The notes beneath the pieces were generated by a model. It was not told where the DNA came from. It did not search any database and was given only the letters and a program-made list of their open reading frames with translations. Shown piece after piece: positions 20,752 through 33,047 of a stretch of DNA of 64,000 nucleotides. The number at the start of each line of letters is the position of its first letter. Within the stretch, counting starts at the first letter, position 1. The position numbers and the translations under genes were made by a program. Origin of the DNA: Asparagopsis taxiformis (taxonomy: Eukaryota; Rhodophyta; Florideophyceae; Bonnemaisoniales; Bonnemaisoniaceae); NCBI GenBank assembly GCA_030407315.1, contig JALQPE010002422.1, positions 124,001-188,000 of the forward strand, given 5' to 3'.

Positions 20752-23700
20752 CGCCCCCTCACGGAGCATTCGGTTGTATACAGAGTGTGTCTCTGTATCG
20801 CATGAAGATACTGCTGCTCATTGCCCTTGTGAACGAGTCAGCTTTGTTCGACTCCGACGGGACATATGTGACTAGAAGCTGCTTTTTCTGTATATTTTAT
20901 TTCACAAAATGGTAACGAATACCAATGAGTTTCACGTTGCGCATGCCTTGTACCTCTTCAGTCCATGATATTGCTCTCAAGTTATCCTGGTAAACAGTAG
21001 TGACGCTCTGCGGTATTGTAATCTCTTTGAGGAATCTTCGTATCCACACTACTTCGCAAACACATTCAGATAGTGCAGTGAACTCTGACTCGGCTGTTGA
21101 AAGTGATGTAGACTTCTGGAGGCGCGATACACATACAACCGGAACTGAATTAAGCGTAATAACAATACATGTCCTTCAACGTTTCTTGTGGAGATCACGC
21201 GCCCAGTCTGAATCCGACCATGCTTCCAAAGATGTATTTCCAATTCCCTTCTTGATCAATATACCCAATGCCTTTGTACAAATAAGGTATCGAACGACAT
21301 GTTTCATTACCCTCCAGTGTCTCGGGGCAGGCGCAGCTTGAAATTTTCCGAGCATGGAGACTGCAGCTGATAGATCCGGGCGTGTATGCGTTGCCAAATA
21401 TAGAAGAGCTCCTAGTACAGGGTTGTAGGGAACATTACTCATTTCAGCATTCTCATTCTCCGTGAGATCCTGTTTGACTTCATAGAGAATATTTCCTAGA
21501 GGTAGTGGAATATTTGTGGATTTGGCGGTACACATATTGAACAAGCTTATAACCTTTTCTGCAAGTGTTTGCTGTGAAATGTGTATAGACTCTGAGTTCT
21601 CCTTGATCCTTACACCGAGGAAAAATCGCTCCTGCCCAGGTCTGTTGTATCAAATATGGAAGAAAGCCTCTTTTTCACCTCCTCAACCATCTTTTGATCA
21701 CCAAAAAGGGCGAGATAATCAACATAGGCTAGTAGTAAGACCATTCCTTTTGATGTAGACAATATAAACATACATTCGTTTGACTCCAGTGGCGTGAATC
21801 CGAGAGATCGCAGAACTTTCGTTAATTCTTGATACCATAGCTTCGGCGCTTGTCGCAAACCGTATAATGATTTGATCAGAATCACTGTATGTCCATTAAA
21901 TCTCATTATTCCATCAATGGAAGGGAGCTTGAGCTATATTTTCATTGTGCTTGGTAGTTTTGCATACAGAAATGCAGACTTGATGTCAATATGACAGCGC
22001 GTCCACCCGAATTCAGCACTAAGAACCAGTGGTATACGGAAGAGATCAAAGCATGCAACCGGCGCATATAACTCAGAGTATTTTCCACTGATTAGTCTTT
22101 GCAGATTCCCTTGTGCCACTAGTCTGGCTTTAAATCGAGACGGGCTGCCACGTTCATCTCTATTCATCTTCAATATTATTCTAGATGGAAGTGTCTTAGT
22201 GGTAGGATCAATTGCAGACGATTGATCCAATTTAGTATAGCTTCCACTATTTTCCAATAAATCAAATTCCTCCTCTATAGCCCTCAACCAATGGCCCCGC
22301 TCGGGAGATTGTAGAGCCGACTTGATAATCGGCTCATCAGAGGTACAAATTGTCTTGGGTAGAGCCGGCGTTGCTCTGTATTGATCGCTGTTCTGGAAGG
22401 CCTGAGTCGAATTGCTCTCAGTGTCATCATTTGATTCTGGAAACAGCCCAGTAATTGTAACTGTATCATCTTCAATGGAGTTGATATGATGGTAAATTTC
22501 ATTTTCTTCTTGCTCTGTGCTTGAGCGTTCACTGCCATCTTGATATTCTGCAGTGTCAATGGAAGCTTCTGCGTCACTTTGATTAGAATCTGAATATTCT
22601 AAAGTTACTGGGGCTATGAACTATGCATTTTGTTCATTATCATCTTTTGATACAACGTGCGATAGTTCATTCCTGGTTTTTCTGTCTTCTAATGGTCTCT
22701 CTGTATCGATCAGGAACAGGCCAGAGAATATATCCTCATTGAAGCGTACATGCTATGTAATTATGACTGATTCCTTTGTCAGTATCTTGTATAAGCCTCC
22801 TCGAATATGCCCTAGGTTTATTCCGTCAATAGAGCGAGTTGCAAACTTCTTGAACGAGTTCTTGTTTGGCAATACAATTGCGATGCAGCCAAATGGGCGT
22901 ATATGTTTCAAGTCATTGTTCTTCTTTCGATACAAACGTTCGTGAGGTATTTCCTTAGTGGAAGAATGTGTCACTGCATGTTTGCATTGAGTGACATGCT
23001 TAATTGCATCGACCCAAAAGGTTAGAGGGAGCTTTGATTCTGACAGAACAGATCTGGCCCCTGTGAGCAATGATCCTTGTGAGCGCTCGGCAAGTCCATT
23101 AGAGGGCAGTGTGTATGGCGTTGTTGTTATAATGATTAATCCTTTGTCATTCAATTCCTCCTGTGCTCTTTTAAATTCTGTTCCTCCATCGGAGTGGAGT
23201 GCGAGAACAGATGTTCCAGTTTGACGCTCAAAGAATGATATATATTGAATTATTCCAGTCGATGCTTCGTCTTTAGCCATGAGCAGCTTGATATCAATAA
23301 ATCGAGAGTATTAGTCGACTATTGTAAGGAATTATCGATGACTAGCGTCACTTGCAGGATCAATCGGACCAACAACGTCCATATGTAGATAGCCTGGATG
23401 TGGAACGACGGTTCGTTAGAAGTAGCTGGTACGAGCTAGTGGACACGCTGTCCTTACGAAACGAAACGAACGGACAGTGCCACCCGCTGGTGTTTGACTG
23501 TATTGGTAGAACGGTAGAAGGTAGAGGTTAGCGAGTAGACACGAGCGTCACGACGCAACAATCCACGCGAGGATTACGTTAACGGACGAGGTGGTACGTC
23601 ACCGGAGGCGCTCTCAACCAGGCCCGTAGGCGCTCTCAACCAGGCCCGTAGGCACTACACGCGATCAGCCTCACGTGCGGCGATGGGTAGGGAGTACGCA

Positions 23701-25860
23701 GCTCGACGGAGACGAAGCCTCGTTAGGCGAAAACGTAAACGTAAAACGTAGAAGTCAGTCGTAGACTAGAGCCGTTGCTCGTTCGATGATTGTCACCTTT
23801 CCCTCCCGGCACGATGCCAATACCTATATAGCCACGATGGCATCGCTTTACAGTGTAAACACTGCTCGTAACGTCCCCGAATGGGAAGGGACCTTGTGGG
23901 TCGCACGTAGGGACCCGTTGGTCCGTTGGCCGTTGCCAGTACGTTCGTTGCACACGTGTGCCGAATGCGCGCGCGCATGCGCCAGCAATGTTCGTGCATT
24001 GCTGTCGCCGGTCGTGTCCGCCGAAATTCGAATTCCGCGGAAATCGTAAATATTTTCAATTTCGGAATTGCCACGTATACTACACTGGACATAAAGCTCT
24101 TGTCAAACTTCCTTCATATTTGCGTTGAAACTTACCCTTATCACAAGGAGTACATCCAAGCGAGCTTCTATTCGGTGAAGGAAGCTTTCCGTCCGAAATC
24201 ATTCGTTCAATGATACGATGTGATCCGAAATGCGACTTCGGCGATGCCATAGACTCGATAAAATTCCCTTTTAACCACTTCCGCTTCGCTCTATGTGCTT
24301 AATATTTCCAAGATCGACCATATCTAGATAAACTTGTGTATTTTAATCGGAATTGAAAGACTGAGTGCCTGCTCAAGAACTAGATTCTTCGTCACTCATG
24401 TCAAATTCATTAATTGTGCTTTTCTTATAATTTTTCGACCCTCCTAAAGTGTTTCGATCCGAATCTTGACGAGTTACTATTGCCATACATGTTTCGACAG
24501 TACAATGTTCACTTTCATTGATATCTTGAGGGAGAGGCTCAGTTTCATTTGTTCCAATGTAGTATAAATCACAACTATCACGGTAGGCAGCACCTATTAT
24601 TGAATTCTTATTCTCTGAATCAATCATGAATGCCTTCTGTGGGGTAAGTAGCACACATATTCCCTTTTGGGCAAGAGCAGGCACTGATAGTAGGTCCATG
24701 GCAAGTTCATCTGATTTAAGCACGTTTGTAAGCCTCACTGTTGATGTTCCAGACGAATTATTCCAGTTAACATCGCGTGGCCCTTTGAGTTTTGCAGTTA
24801 TTGTTGAATCATCACCAAGTGCAATAGGGATATTGCAACTAACTATATCATCAAGAGAGTTAATGCTTTGTGTCATGTGGGATGTTGTACCAGAGTCTAA
24901 CATCAATGAGGAATTGTTCGTAGTCTTTTCTGCCATTGATCAAGCGATAGCAGCACGAATGTCCTTCTTATATGTCTTCTTCTCCTTGATTCGTTTGTCT
25001 GGTTTTGTTGGATTTTCTGATATATTGGCCGATGTGGTATTATTATGAGATTCATTTGATATATTTAAACGATTGTTCGGATTCTTAGGGTTTAGGTAAC
25101 ATCTAGATGTCTTATGGCCTCGGCGATTACATATGTCACAGACATTGTGTTGCTTACCAGCAGCATTGGATCGCTCGTGTCTCGTTTTCTGACGTGCAGC
25201 ACGTTGTTATTCGATTAAACGCTGTGTTACATCATCCCAGATTGCTCTGTCATCAGATATTGTCTTGATAGCAGCTGTGACAGCCGATAGTTCTGGTGTT
25301 TCAATAGATACAACTAGCAAGGCGACGGAAGTTCTTGTATTTTCTTATCCATTGATTCTAATTGCTCCAGAATGCTTTCCATTTGATCAACGTGTGTACC
25401 CATGTCCATGTGTATAGAATTGTAACGAAGTGAGGCAAGCTCACTCAATTTTCATATGCGCGAAGCAGTTGTTTTTGAGTCATAGCGCTCATCTAGTTTC
25501 TTCAACATCCTGTATGGATTTCCGACTTCAAATCTCACTACACGGAGAGGTTTCTCATTCAATGCATGGATTATAATGAAGCTTGCCTTTCGTTGGGTCG
25601 TCTGGAATGCGGCATACTTGGGGCTGTCTGATTCATACGGATTAGCTTCAGTGAATAATGATTCCGTGAGTTCTTTTGCATCACAAGCCGCTTCGATTCG
25701 TATTTTCCAAAAGACGATAATCTCTCCTCTCGTCTAAAGGCTTTATGCGGATCTTGTCATGATCAGCCATGGTCTGTTTCAATAAAAATCCGCAGGGGAT
25801 CTTTCAATGCGTTTCAGAGAACAAAGGATACAAGCGACTAGGCTCTGGGCCCATAAACTG
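20752..25860 (-). pseudogene. copia Gag-Pol polyprotein relic
   Basis: Domains are in copia order on the minus strand, in several broken frames. A CCHC knuckle (CDIC...HKTSRC) is at 25099-25140, and a protease with LDSGTTSHM lies in 24373-24936. The integrase core, with HSDGGTEF and LPSNGLAERS, lies in 22753-23280. The RT N-half (KARLVAQGN, HIDIKSAFLYA) is at 21934-22287 and the RT C-half (SLYGLRQAPKLWY) at 21610-21906. RNase H-side segments (LGALLYLATHTRPDL, EAWSDSDWA) are in 21176-21544. The RT active site reads YVDY instead of YVDD (21715-21726), so the enzyme would be dead even without the frameshifts. A family B solo LTR separates protease from integrase. Confidence 0.85.
23399..24084. 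mobile_element. solo LTR, family B copy 1 (intact)
   Basis: 686 bp starting TGTGGAACGACGG and ending CGTATACTACA, flanked by the 5-bp duplication CTGGA (23394-23398 and 24085-24089). It contains a 22-bp direct duplication (GCGCTCTCAACCAGGCCCGT...) at about 23.61-23.65 kb. It serves as the undisturbed reference for the family B copy split by the CACTA-ended element. Confidence 0.9.
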
Positions 25861-26173
25861 CTAGAACCCGAGAAAAAGATGATAGTCGTTGCAGCAGTGT
25901 ACCACTTTGCTGACTTGATTTACTGAAAGTAGTGCAGACCAAATGTGTACTTATAGCAAGGCAAGATACATCGTAGAAACAATAAAGGGAAAGTAGAGAA
26001 TAGAATTGTATCGAATAAAGGAAAGGAAAGTAGTGAATAGAACTGTACCGAACAATTCCTCAGACCAAATTGTTTCCGCAACGGAACGGTCACTGAACAA
26101 ATTGGGAAGGGAGGAATCAATGTTGGAATAACTGTAATCCTCAGTGCGCCGTGATAATGTTTCGTCTACGACA
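25861..26173 (-). repeat. copia 5' LTR
   Basis: 313 bp, the uninterrupted copy. Minus-strand sequence starts TGTCGTAGACGAAAC and ends CTCGGGTTCTAG. Confidence 0.85.
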
Positions 26174-26179
26174 CATAAT

Positions 26180-26387
26180 CTTTACGCAAATGGGCCCGCT
26201 CTATGCCATCCTATATTTTCTAAGCACTGCCTTATTGGCGTGGACTTACTCTCGCGCCTTGTGGTTCTCTTGTCCATGGTTCCCGACCCTAGCTGCAGGC
26301 GCAGCTGCAAAATTTCTTAGACTTGTTCCACCGTTCATGTGGCTCAGCGTTATCTTGAGATATGACGCTTGGAAAGCTGTTACTATC
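26180..26387 (+). pseudogene. fragment of a host membrane-protein gene
   Basis: The frame reads about 70 residues of hydrophobic, protein-like sequence (GPLYAILYFLSTALLAWTY..., FLRLVPPFMWLSVILRY) with two likely membrane segments. It is cut on the left by the copia element and on the right by a family B LTR. The missing parts were not found in the window. Family unknown. Confidence 0.35.
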
Positions 26388-26758
26388 TGTGGAACGACAG
26401 TTCGTTAGAAGTTAGCTGGTAAGAGCCAGTGGACACGGTGTCCTTCGAACGAAACAACGAAACAGTGCCATCCGCTGGTGTTTGGCTGTATTAGTAGCGA
26501 AGTAGAAAGGATAGGGTAGAGTAGGTTAGCAGGTAGACACGGGCGTCACGACGCAACGTTACACGCATGGTTCACGTTTTCTAAACGAGATGGCACGTCA
26601 CCGGAGGCGCTCTCAACCAAACCCGTAGGCACGACACGAGATCAGCCTCACGTGTGGCAATGGGCAGGGAGTACGCAGCTCGACGGAGACGAAGCCTCGC
26701 TAGGCAGAAACGTAAAGCGGAAACGTAGAAGTCAGTCGTAGACTAGAGCACGTTCTCC
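26388..26758. mobile_element. family B LTR copy 2, left part
   Basis: Matches the first ~370 bp of the intact family B LTR at 23399 and stops exactly at the CACTA terminus. The remaining part resumes at 41253. Confidence 0.9.
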
Positions 26759-26785
26759 CACTACGGTGTTGAGAATGAAAAAAGA

Positions 26786-27085
26786 CAGTAAATTTACTGT
26801 CTGAGACAGTAAAAATTACTGTCTGGCCAAGACAGTGCGCGGAGACAGTAAAATTTACTGTCTGGAAATTTCAGAATACTGCTGCAGCAGTAAACTGGCA
26901 CGAAATCTGGACAGTACCAAAAACAGTAAAATTTACTGTCCAGAACAGTAAATTTTACTGTCCGGAAGTGTTGCCGCCAGACAGTATGCGCGGACAGTAC
27001 ATTTTACTGTCTGAGGCAATGCATTGTATTGGAATACTGCACTGTCTGGGGAAATCTGTAGACAGTAGTGTAGATAGCAAATTGT
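26786..27085. repeat. left subterminal GACAGT / ACTGTC palindromic repeats
   Basis: Many copies of GACAGTAAATTTACTGTC-like palindromes and single GACAGT motifs fill the first 300 bp of the element. The same hexamer recurs at the other end (40656-41232). Subterminal repeats are transposase-binding sites in CACTA elements, and that role is inferred here. Confidence 0.7.
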
Positions 27086-27536
27086 ATTGTCTGCGGGTAG
27101 TAATGTGCATTGGTTGACAACACTGTCTGGTGGAGTGGACTTGAGAGAAAATATGGAGCATAGTGTTGATTTGAAGGTAAATATTGGAATGGTTTGTGGT
27201 TCACGACTATATTGATTTTGATGGAGCTTTTCAGATATTTGTAGGTAGCAAAGTTAGTAAGAGGGAAGATAAGTTCTACAGGAGAGCGGATCGACCGCCT
27301 TCGGATGGGTATGATGGTTTATGTCATACATAAGCACAATAGGATCATCTTTGTAAGACATGGAATGAATCACTTCTGAGTCACGTTGGTAGTACTGCCA
27401 CGTAACAGCGACAGTGACAGTTCGAGTTTGAGATTTAGTTAAGTCGATTTAGTAGTTCTGTTAATAGTAAAGTTTTCAATGATAATAAAGACAATAACTG
27501 CTATGAGGAAGTACTACACTGCGCCGCTTTAGCCGC
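27086..27536. other. no gene seen
   Basis: About 450 bp of AT-rich sequence between the subterminal repeats and the first captured gene remnant. Confidence 0.5.
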
Positions 27537-28485
27537 TCAACCCCACACAGATGCGGCATGAACAGCCGGTTCTCCAGATCTAGCAGGATAATCAAGTTCA
27601 GCCACTTGCGGCTTTGTAGACTCTTCGGCTTCAGCGGCAGCCAAGGCCGCTGCTTCCTCATCACGTTTGCGCTGTCTCGAGAGGATGATACCATCGAACA
27701 ATACCTTTGCATCTGATGCATCCATTCGTAAATTGGCAGCAGCTGTCATCGGCGCCTCTTGGATTTCATTTTCCTCGATCTGTTGATTCACGTATTCGCG
27801 ATAGCATCGCTCGAGCATGTTGCGCTGCAGATCTCGCACTGTACTCTCGCTGTACGGAAAGAGCGGGACGAGCGACAGGCGCTGCACTTGCTCTGGGGGC
27901 AGCACGCGCTCTGCAAGGAAAGAGTAGTTTTCCGAGCAAACTTGGCGCGTCTTGCATCGTCGGGGCAAGATTTTTGAAAACATTCACAGCCTTATCGTTG
28001 CCAATTTTAAGCAGGGCTTTGATAACAGCCACATCTTGAATTGCCGATGGTACAATTGTCTTCTCAGTGACGAGATTGCTCAAGTAGCTGGAAAACAAGG
28101 CACCGCGCAAGATACCTGGACCAAGTTTGCGTTTGTACTCAGAGGTGACCTCACGCATATAATCAGGCGTGGTACCATAAAGCACAACAAGCTGACCATA
28201 TTCAGCCACGAGCTGCTGCTGACGGGCAACAAAGCGTTTCTTGGCTACCTACATCGAAGCCATGACAACTGCTGTGGCTGCCATGTAAGGAATGAGCGCC
28301 CAGAAGCCAACTTGCTTTGGTGCCATTAGATCGGAGCGGCGCTGAGAAGGCAATGGCTGCTCCTCAGAGAAGCGATTTTGCTCGGGAGCAGCACCGCGAC
28401 GGCGCATCGGAGTTACTGCACGCGCTGTTGCAACATGCTGCTCGTTGTCTGAGTTGGGACGCGGAGTGAGCCGAAAGGCAGACAT
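27537..28485 (-). pseudogene. captured host gene remnant 1: helical membrane-anchored protein
   Basis: About 316 codons beginning MSAFRLTPRP. A Ser/Arg/Pro-rich N-terminus leads to one membrane span (VGFWALIPYMAATAVVMA), then a helical region. There is an in-frame TAG at about 28246-28248, and a frame change near 27.93-27.94 kb between GNDKAVNVFKNLAP...LLGKLLF and ENYSFLAERVLPPEQ. The second half (VRDLQRNMLERCYREYVNQQI, DASDAKVLFDGI) loosely resembles the helical repeats of the plastid import protein Tic110, but this is tentative. The two clean lesions show that it was once a normal gene. Confidence 0.55.
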
Positions 28486-28789
28486 GGTCGTCGGCGTGAA
28501 ATGACATGGTACTGCACGGGGTGAGAGTGGACGATGGGACGGCAGAAGTTGGAGGTGAGCGGCTGGGAACCGATTCGACGAATCGATGGCAGTGAGGACA
28601 GTGAGGAGGACTGGAAGGCAAACGGGACCGTTCGTCGTTGCATGGTTTGGAAAGTTAAGGAAAAGCGAATTGGGCGTTGGGAGGATGGCGGCATGACCGC
28701 GACGTGGTCGGTTGTTCACGATCGGAAAGACGTTCAACACGACCGAGGTTGTCCACGGTGCATCATCTGCACGATTTGCAGATCAGCAA

Positions 28790-30211
28790 AGTACAATGAG
28801 ATCAGCGCACAGAAGACGAAGGGCAGTCTGTCCCTTCCATCATCAAATTTATAAAATTTCCGAGCACGTTGCAGTCGCCTCAGTCCAAACGCACTATCGT
28901 TCACTCGGCTTCACATGCAAGGGGTATCGTCTCCGCCAATCGTGGTAAAACCACCTCCCTATCCCTCATCTCCCTTGCAATCATGTCCTGTTCGATACGC
29001 AGTCACTGGTGATACTATCCTGTCCTTTGCAACTACTTCGCTGCTCACGGTAATCACTCCGCAATCCCCAACAACTCCACCAGCTCAGGTCAAATTCATT
29101 TCGCAATGGCCCGCACCAGAAGACTTTGATATTGCTGCTATAGCCGTAACACCAGACGATTCAGCTCTCGCCATCATAATTTAGGACTTACCATCGTTGT
29201 ACCATCAATCCTCTCTCGTTCTGCCCAATCCTCGCACGGCAGCGCTTCTCATGTGAATTGTACTACTGTCGACGCTTTCATTTCCGCGCAACTGTCCAGG
29301 AAGAACTCTCGCTTTCATCTCGCCTCCCACTTCTCTACAATCCAAAGCGGCTCCAGAATACGATCCATCCACAATTCCGGTCGCCTCAAACTTACCGCCA
29401 CATCTCCGCCATGCTTATCACACTCTGGCATTAACCATCCCACAGAAAGCCTCTTCCCAACCATTTCTGACATATAACCATGCCCAATATTCTCTCGCAG
29501 TTCACGCCGGCGCTGATACCTTAACAATCTATACCTTTCAATCAGGTTACAATGCAATCCTTCAAACTAAATCTCTAGATATCACCATCACAAATAGATC
29601 CTCATCGCTCTCGATGCACGTCATTCTAATTACTCCTTCCGGTACTCTTGTCCTTGCACTACTGGCCGACAGCGAGGTATTCTTTATTGAAGACACAAGG
29701 ATTGCATTTCATGTTCCATTATCCAAATTCAAACCTCTGGCCGTCACGTTTCTCGAGAGCTCCGCACAGCAGTCCTATTCGTGCAAACTGTTGGAGACCC
29801 ATCACCGACCGTGAGTGCCTATTCCTAATCGCGCTCCTCTCGCAAATAGTCTGCATGTTGTATATATTCGCTACACATCGGGTAGAGTTGTTGAAACCAA
29901 GCCACTGTTCAACCCTACGACATCAAATGTATACAGTTGAAGAAGATATATCTTCTTTGACTGTACTTTCGCACCGAGAACCGCCATGCTGTGTATTTCT
30001 TGCTGAGAATGGGGATGTGATGTTTCTGTGCGATGATGACCTATCTATCTCGAGCATTAACCTGCAACAACTCGTTGAGCCGTATGTAGATATGCACGCT
30101 TCCACAGAGACTCTTGTTAATTTCTTTGCCTGTGGGCCACAAATCTTGTTTGCAATAGGAGACGGCCCTAACTTGCTGGTCGCTCAGTTACCCCATTTAA
30201 CCATATGGTAA
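28790..30211 (+). pseudogene. captured host gene remnant 2: beta-propeller-like protein
   Basis: Protein-like segments in three alternating plus frames run in one direction: GDTILSFATTSLLTVITPQ and DFDIAAIAVTPDDSALAI (28.98-29.18 kb), NHAQYSLAVHAGADTLTIYTF (about 29.48-29.55 kb), VILITPSGTLVLALLADSE (29.62 kb), NSLHVVYIRYTSGRVVETK (about 29.85 kb) and CCVFLAENGDVMFLCDDD (about 30.0 kb). Repeated blade-like strands of this kind suggest a WD/propeller protein, perhaps of the nucleoporin type. At least three frameshifts and stops. The family is not certain. Confidence 0.45.
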
Positions 30212-30535
30212 CTAAAACACATCGACCGGCATTTGCTCGCTACCAACTTGCTTCGCTCTAAAATGCGATTTTTTCTCCTTGTGCACTATTATAAACATTT
30301 CTTATTGCAGGTAAAGAAACAATTTACAAGCCTTCTAAGTGGGTCTAGTTGACAACTTATGGTCTCCGGTACAGTGCTTGAGGAAGCAGCAACCGCGAAA
30401 AGTTGATTTTATGCATTGACAGATTAACACACACCCAGTTCGTTCACTGCAACCCAAGAAACCCCTATCGTCCGAAACAGAGGCTCCGTTGCAGTTGTCC
30501 AGCGCAGTTGGCAACACTTGAAAATTTCAATAACC

Positions 30536-31206
30536 TCACTCTGCTGCATCCTTCTGTTCTCCCTCACCACTTAGCCTGCTTGCTATCAGTGTTGCCACAA
30601 CAATCAACGCACCGCCAGCGAATCCTTTCGGTCCAAAACTCTCCCCCAACAGCAGTGCAGCTAGAGTACTTGCCCAAAGCGGCTGTGTTGGGAAAATGAC
30701 AACAGCCTCACTTGCCGGAACGACCTGTTGCCCTTTCGTTTGCGCCCAACCAGATACGGCTGAAGAGAATAGCCCCGTCCAGCTAACAACGGCCACATTC
30801 ACTGCAATTCCAGCCAATGTCCATGGCATCGATGCCATGGACATTGATGCCAAGTGATCACTTCCTCCGTTCCGGATGACACGTCTGTCGGAGCATAATG
30901 ATTGAGCACTGCCCCGATTTTCGCAAACGCCGTTCATGCAAATGATAACAATGTCTGTACAAAAATCTTCGTAGCAACAAGCGGTGTGGCAGCTACTGTG
31001 TTAAAATAGTTACTCAAGCGAATGATGTATGTGGAGAAAAAGAATGCAGACAACATCACCGGTTACACTAGAATCTGCGCCATGGCCTTTGTCCGAGCTC
31101 AAAAGTGCAACACCTGCAACAGCCACAACAGACAATATCCATGTTTTGCCCGAAACTTTACCCAGCCCAAAAAGCCCGATAGCGGCGGAGGAACACCAAT
31201 CAATGG
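30536..31206 (-). pseudogene. captured host gene remnant 3: EamA/DMT-type transporter
   Basis: The C-terminal segment is well preserved (WTGLFSSAVSGWAQTKGQQ, VIFPTQPLWASTLAALLLGE, FAGGALIVVATLIASRL), the pattern of the last helices of the EamA drug/metabolite transporter family. Upstream pieces in other frames (LFGLGKVSGKTWILSVVA, GVALLSSDKG) match the preceding helices. Frameshifts near 30.9 and 31.05 kb break it. Confidence 0.6.
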
Positions 31207-31863
31207 TTAATAGTCAAGATAATTCGTTTTTGCTAGACAAGTCGACATTTTTCAGAGAAGTGACGTGTAGTACGTTTGTGAAGACACTGTTGATTTGTTC
31301 AGCTGCATTGTATATAGCGCATGAGATTACAAATGTTGTGTTGAGCTTGTTGAATTTTTATCGAATGGTTGTCGAATCGGGAGGAGGTGTCCGTTTTCGT
31401 TGATGATTATCTAGGCGTACAATGCGGAATCCTGGGCGCTGACATGGGGATAATCATTCCGGTTCTGTTTCTGCAATTATTGTACATGCTGTTGAAACAG
31501 CTGTCACTGATCCCGATTTTAATCCTTGGTGTGTTTTACCCCAACGCGAACGGTCAACGCAATTTGTTACACAATCCACGCAAATACCGGTGGACTGCGT
31601 TTGGTGTGCTGACTTTATGAGTGTCTTCGTTAGCTGTGCTGACCGTGTTCATCTCGAAGCTGGAACCGTTGTTGATCGTCGGCAATCTGAGTTTGTTCTG
31701 GTATGTGGTCGTTGCACCATCAACTTACGACTCAGTGACGTACATCGTGTCGATTGTGTACGCTGTGTTGGCAGCTGGTGCGGGCATTGTGATCATCATC
31801 CGAGTGTTACGATCAGAGGCAAACAATGTATTCAAAGTGCCGGATGGCTCGCAGGCTGGGTAG
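31206..31863 (+). pseudogene. captured host gene remnant 4: polytopic membrane protein
   Basis: Segments in sequence across frames: FVKTLLICSAALYIAHEITN, then VQCGILGADMGIIIPVLFLQ, then FWYVVVAPSTYDSVTYIVS and VYAVLAAGAGIVIIIRVLRS. About five membrane spans and a short C-terminal tail ending VFKVPDGSQAG. Stops and frame changes lie near 31.40 and 31.62 kb. Family not recognised. Confidence 0.45.
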
Positions 31864-32144
31864 AGATGAAGTGCGTAGAAACGATGAAATAAAATATTTA
31901 TTGCAGGCGCCGATATTTGACGCACGTGTATCGCTGGGTAGCCCGTAATGACGTTTGAGAAATGTCTACCTGTTGCAACTTGGAAGTTCGCCAATGACAA
32001 CAATGCAATTTCTTTCACTAGGCTCCGACACATTACAGCCCAAATTTCCTGCTCATAACTAAGCTGTGCAACCGTCTAGCTTCTTGCTTTCGCCAAAAGC
32101 TGCCATTTCACATTCCACCCTCGCATTACCCAGTCTCCTCAAAC

Positions 32145-32460
32145 TGATGGCTGCGGAGTACCGTAAGAATGAGGATCGATTTTACCGCACCGCACCGCCA
32201 AACCACCCCAGCTCGCTGTAGAGGTTATTCGCCGCGTAAGTCTACAGCTCGACAAGGATGGCGACCTTGCATTTGCGTTCGCAAACGCCGAGCGCGCTTA
32301 TGCTCTTGTCGTTTGTCTTCAGGACCTCAACAAGATGGGTTGGAAGGAATGTGCGCACCATCTACAACCATCGCATTTCGCGCCGACAGCATCAGCCGCC
32401 AACAAACACCAACAATGTACGCGCTCTGCAACAAAAAAGCAGCGTGTTACATCTGTTTCG
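32145..32460 (+). pseudogene. captured host gene remnant 5: small unknown protein
   Basis: Begins MAAEYRKNEDRFYRTAPP, then shifts frame to VEVIRRVSLQLDKDGDLAF and FANAERAYALVVCLQDLNKM, GWKECAHHLQPSHF. Reads as a short helical protein with at least one frameshift. No family recognised. Confidence 0.35.
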
Positions 32461-33047
32461 CATCTTCCGTAGCGTTATCCCAAACCGGCAATCGAATGCC
32501 GCGCGTATATGCGACGCCCCTTGTAAGCACTGCGACGCCTACACCAGCCGCAACGCAGGCGGCGGAACGCGGTGACAGGTTGCGCACGAATACATACATG
32601 GCGGCGCCCGCAGCCGCTGTGGATTCACAAATCTCCGAATGACTATGCAGAACACCCACATCGCGTTTACAATGCACATCGCGAACGGCGCCGCCAAATG
32701 TAGCGGTCGCCATGCCGGCATGTGACCGCATAGCACGCAGATCAGCGGGATGAAGTGGGCGTGGAGTCCGTTCTGCGCGCCGATGACGCAGAAGGCGCCG
32801 AAGCCCAGCGCGTCGGTGGCGAAAAACGGCGACACCTTGGCGTCTTATTGGCGTGGCCAGAGCGAGAATGTCGCCAATGATACCAGGATGGATAGAGTGA
32901 GATAACCCGGTTCAGTGGTCCGGAACGGACGTGTCCAGATGATAAGACCATCGCAAATCGTGCCGCCGCCCGACGCGGTCGTCGTTCCCACCACCACCGC
33001 GCCCAGCATGTCCTGTTGTTCCTTAGCTTCCTGATCGGCAAGCTCAT
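32447..33047 (-). pseudogene. captured host gene remnant 6: UPF0126/TRIC-like membrane protein
   Basis: Two half-repeats of the UPF0126 (glycine-transporter/TRIC-like) fold are visible in shifting frames. The first has GAVVVGTTTASGGGTICDGL. The second has FFATDALGFGAFCVIGAQNG and ATATFGGAVRDVHC, followed by AACVAAGVGVAVLTRGVAY. The Gly-rich TxxGGGxxRD-type motif occurs twice, as expected for this duplicated-repeat family. At least two frameshifts and one stop. Confidence 0.6.

Larger units (their letters stand above)
19779..26173 (-). mobile_element. Ty1/copia LTR retrotransposon, decayed, with nested insertions
   Basis: Two direct LTRs of about 310 bp (left one interrupted) flank a minus-strand copia polyprotein relic. 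The LTR starts TGTCGTAGACGAAAC on the minus strand. The direct repeat CATAAT flanks the whole element at 19773-19778 and 26174-26179, which fits a target-site duplication. Just inside the 5' LTR the minus strand has ATGGGCCCAGAGCC, resembling the ATGGTATCAGAGCC primer site of many copia elements. Two solo LTRs of other families sit inside it. Confidence 0.85.
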
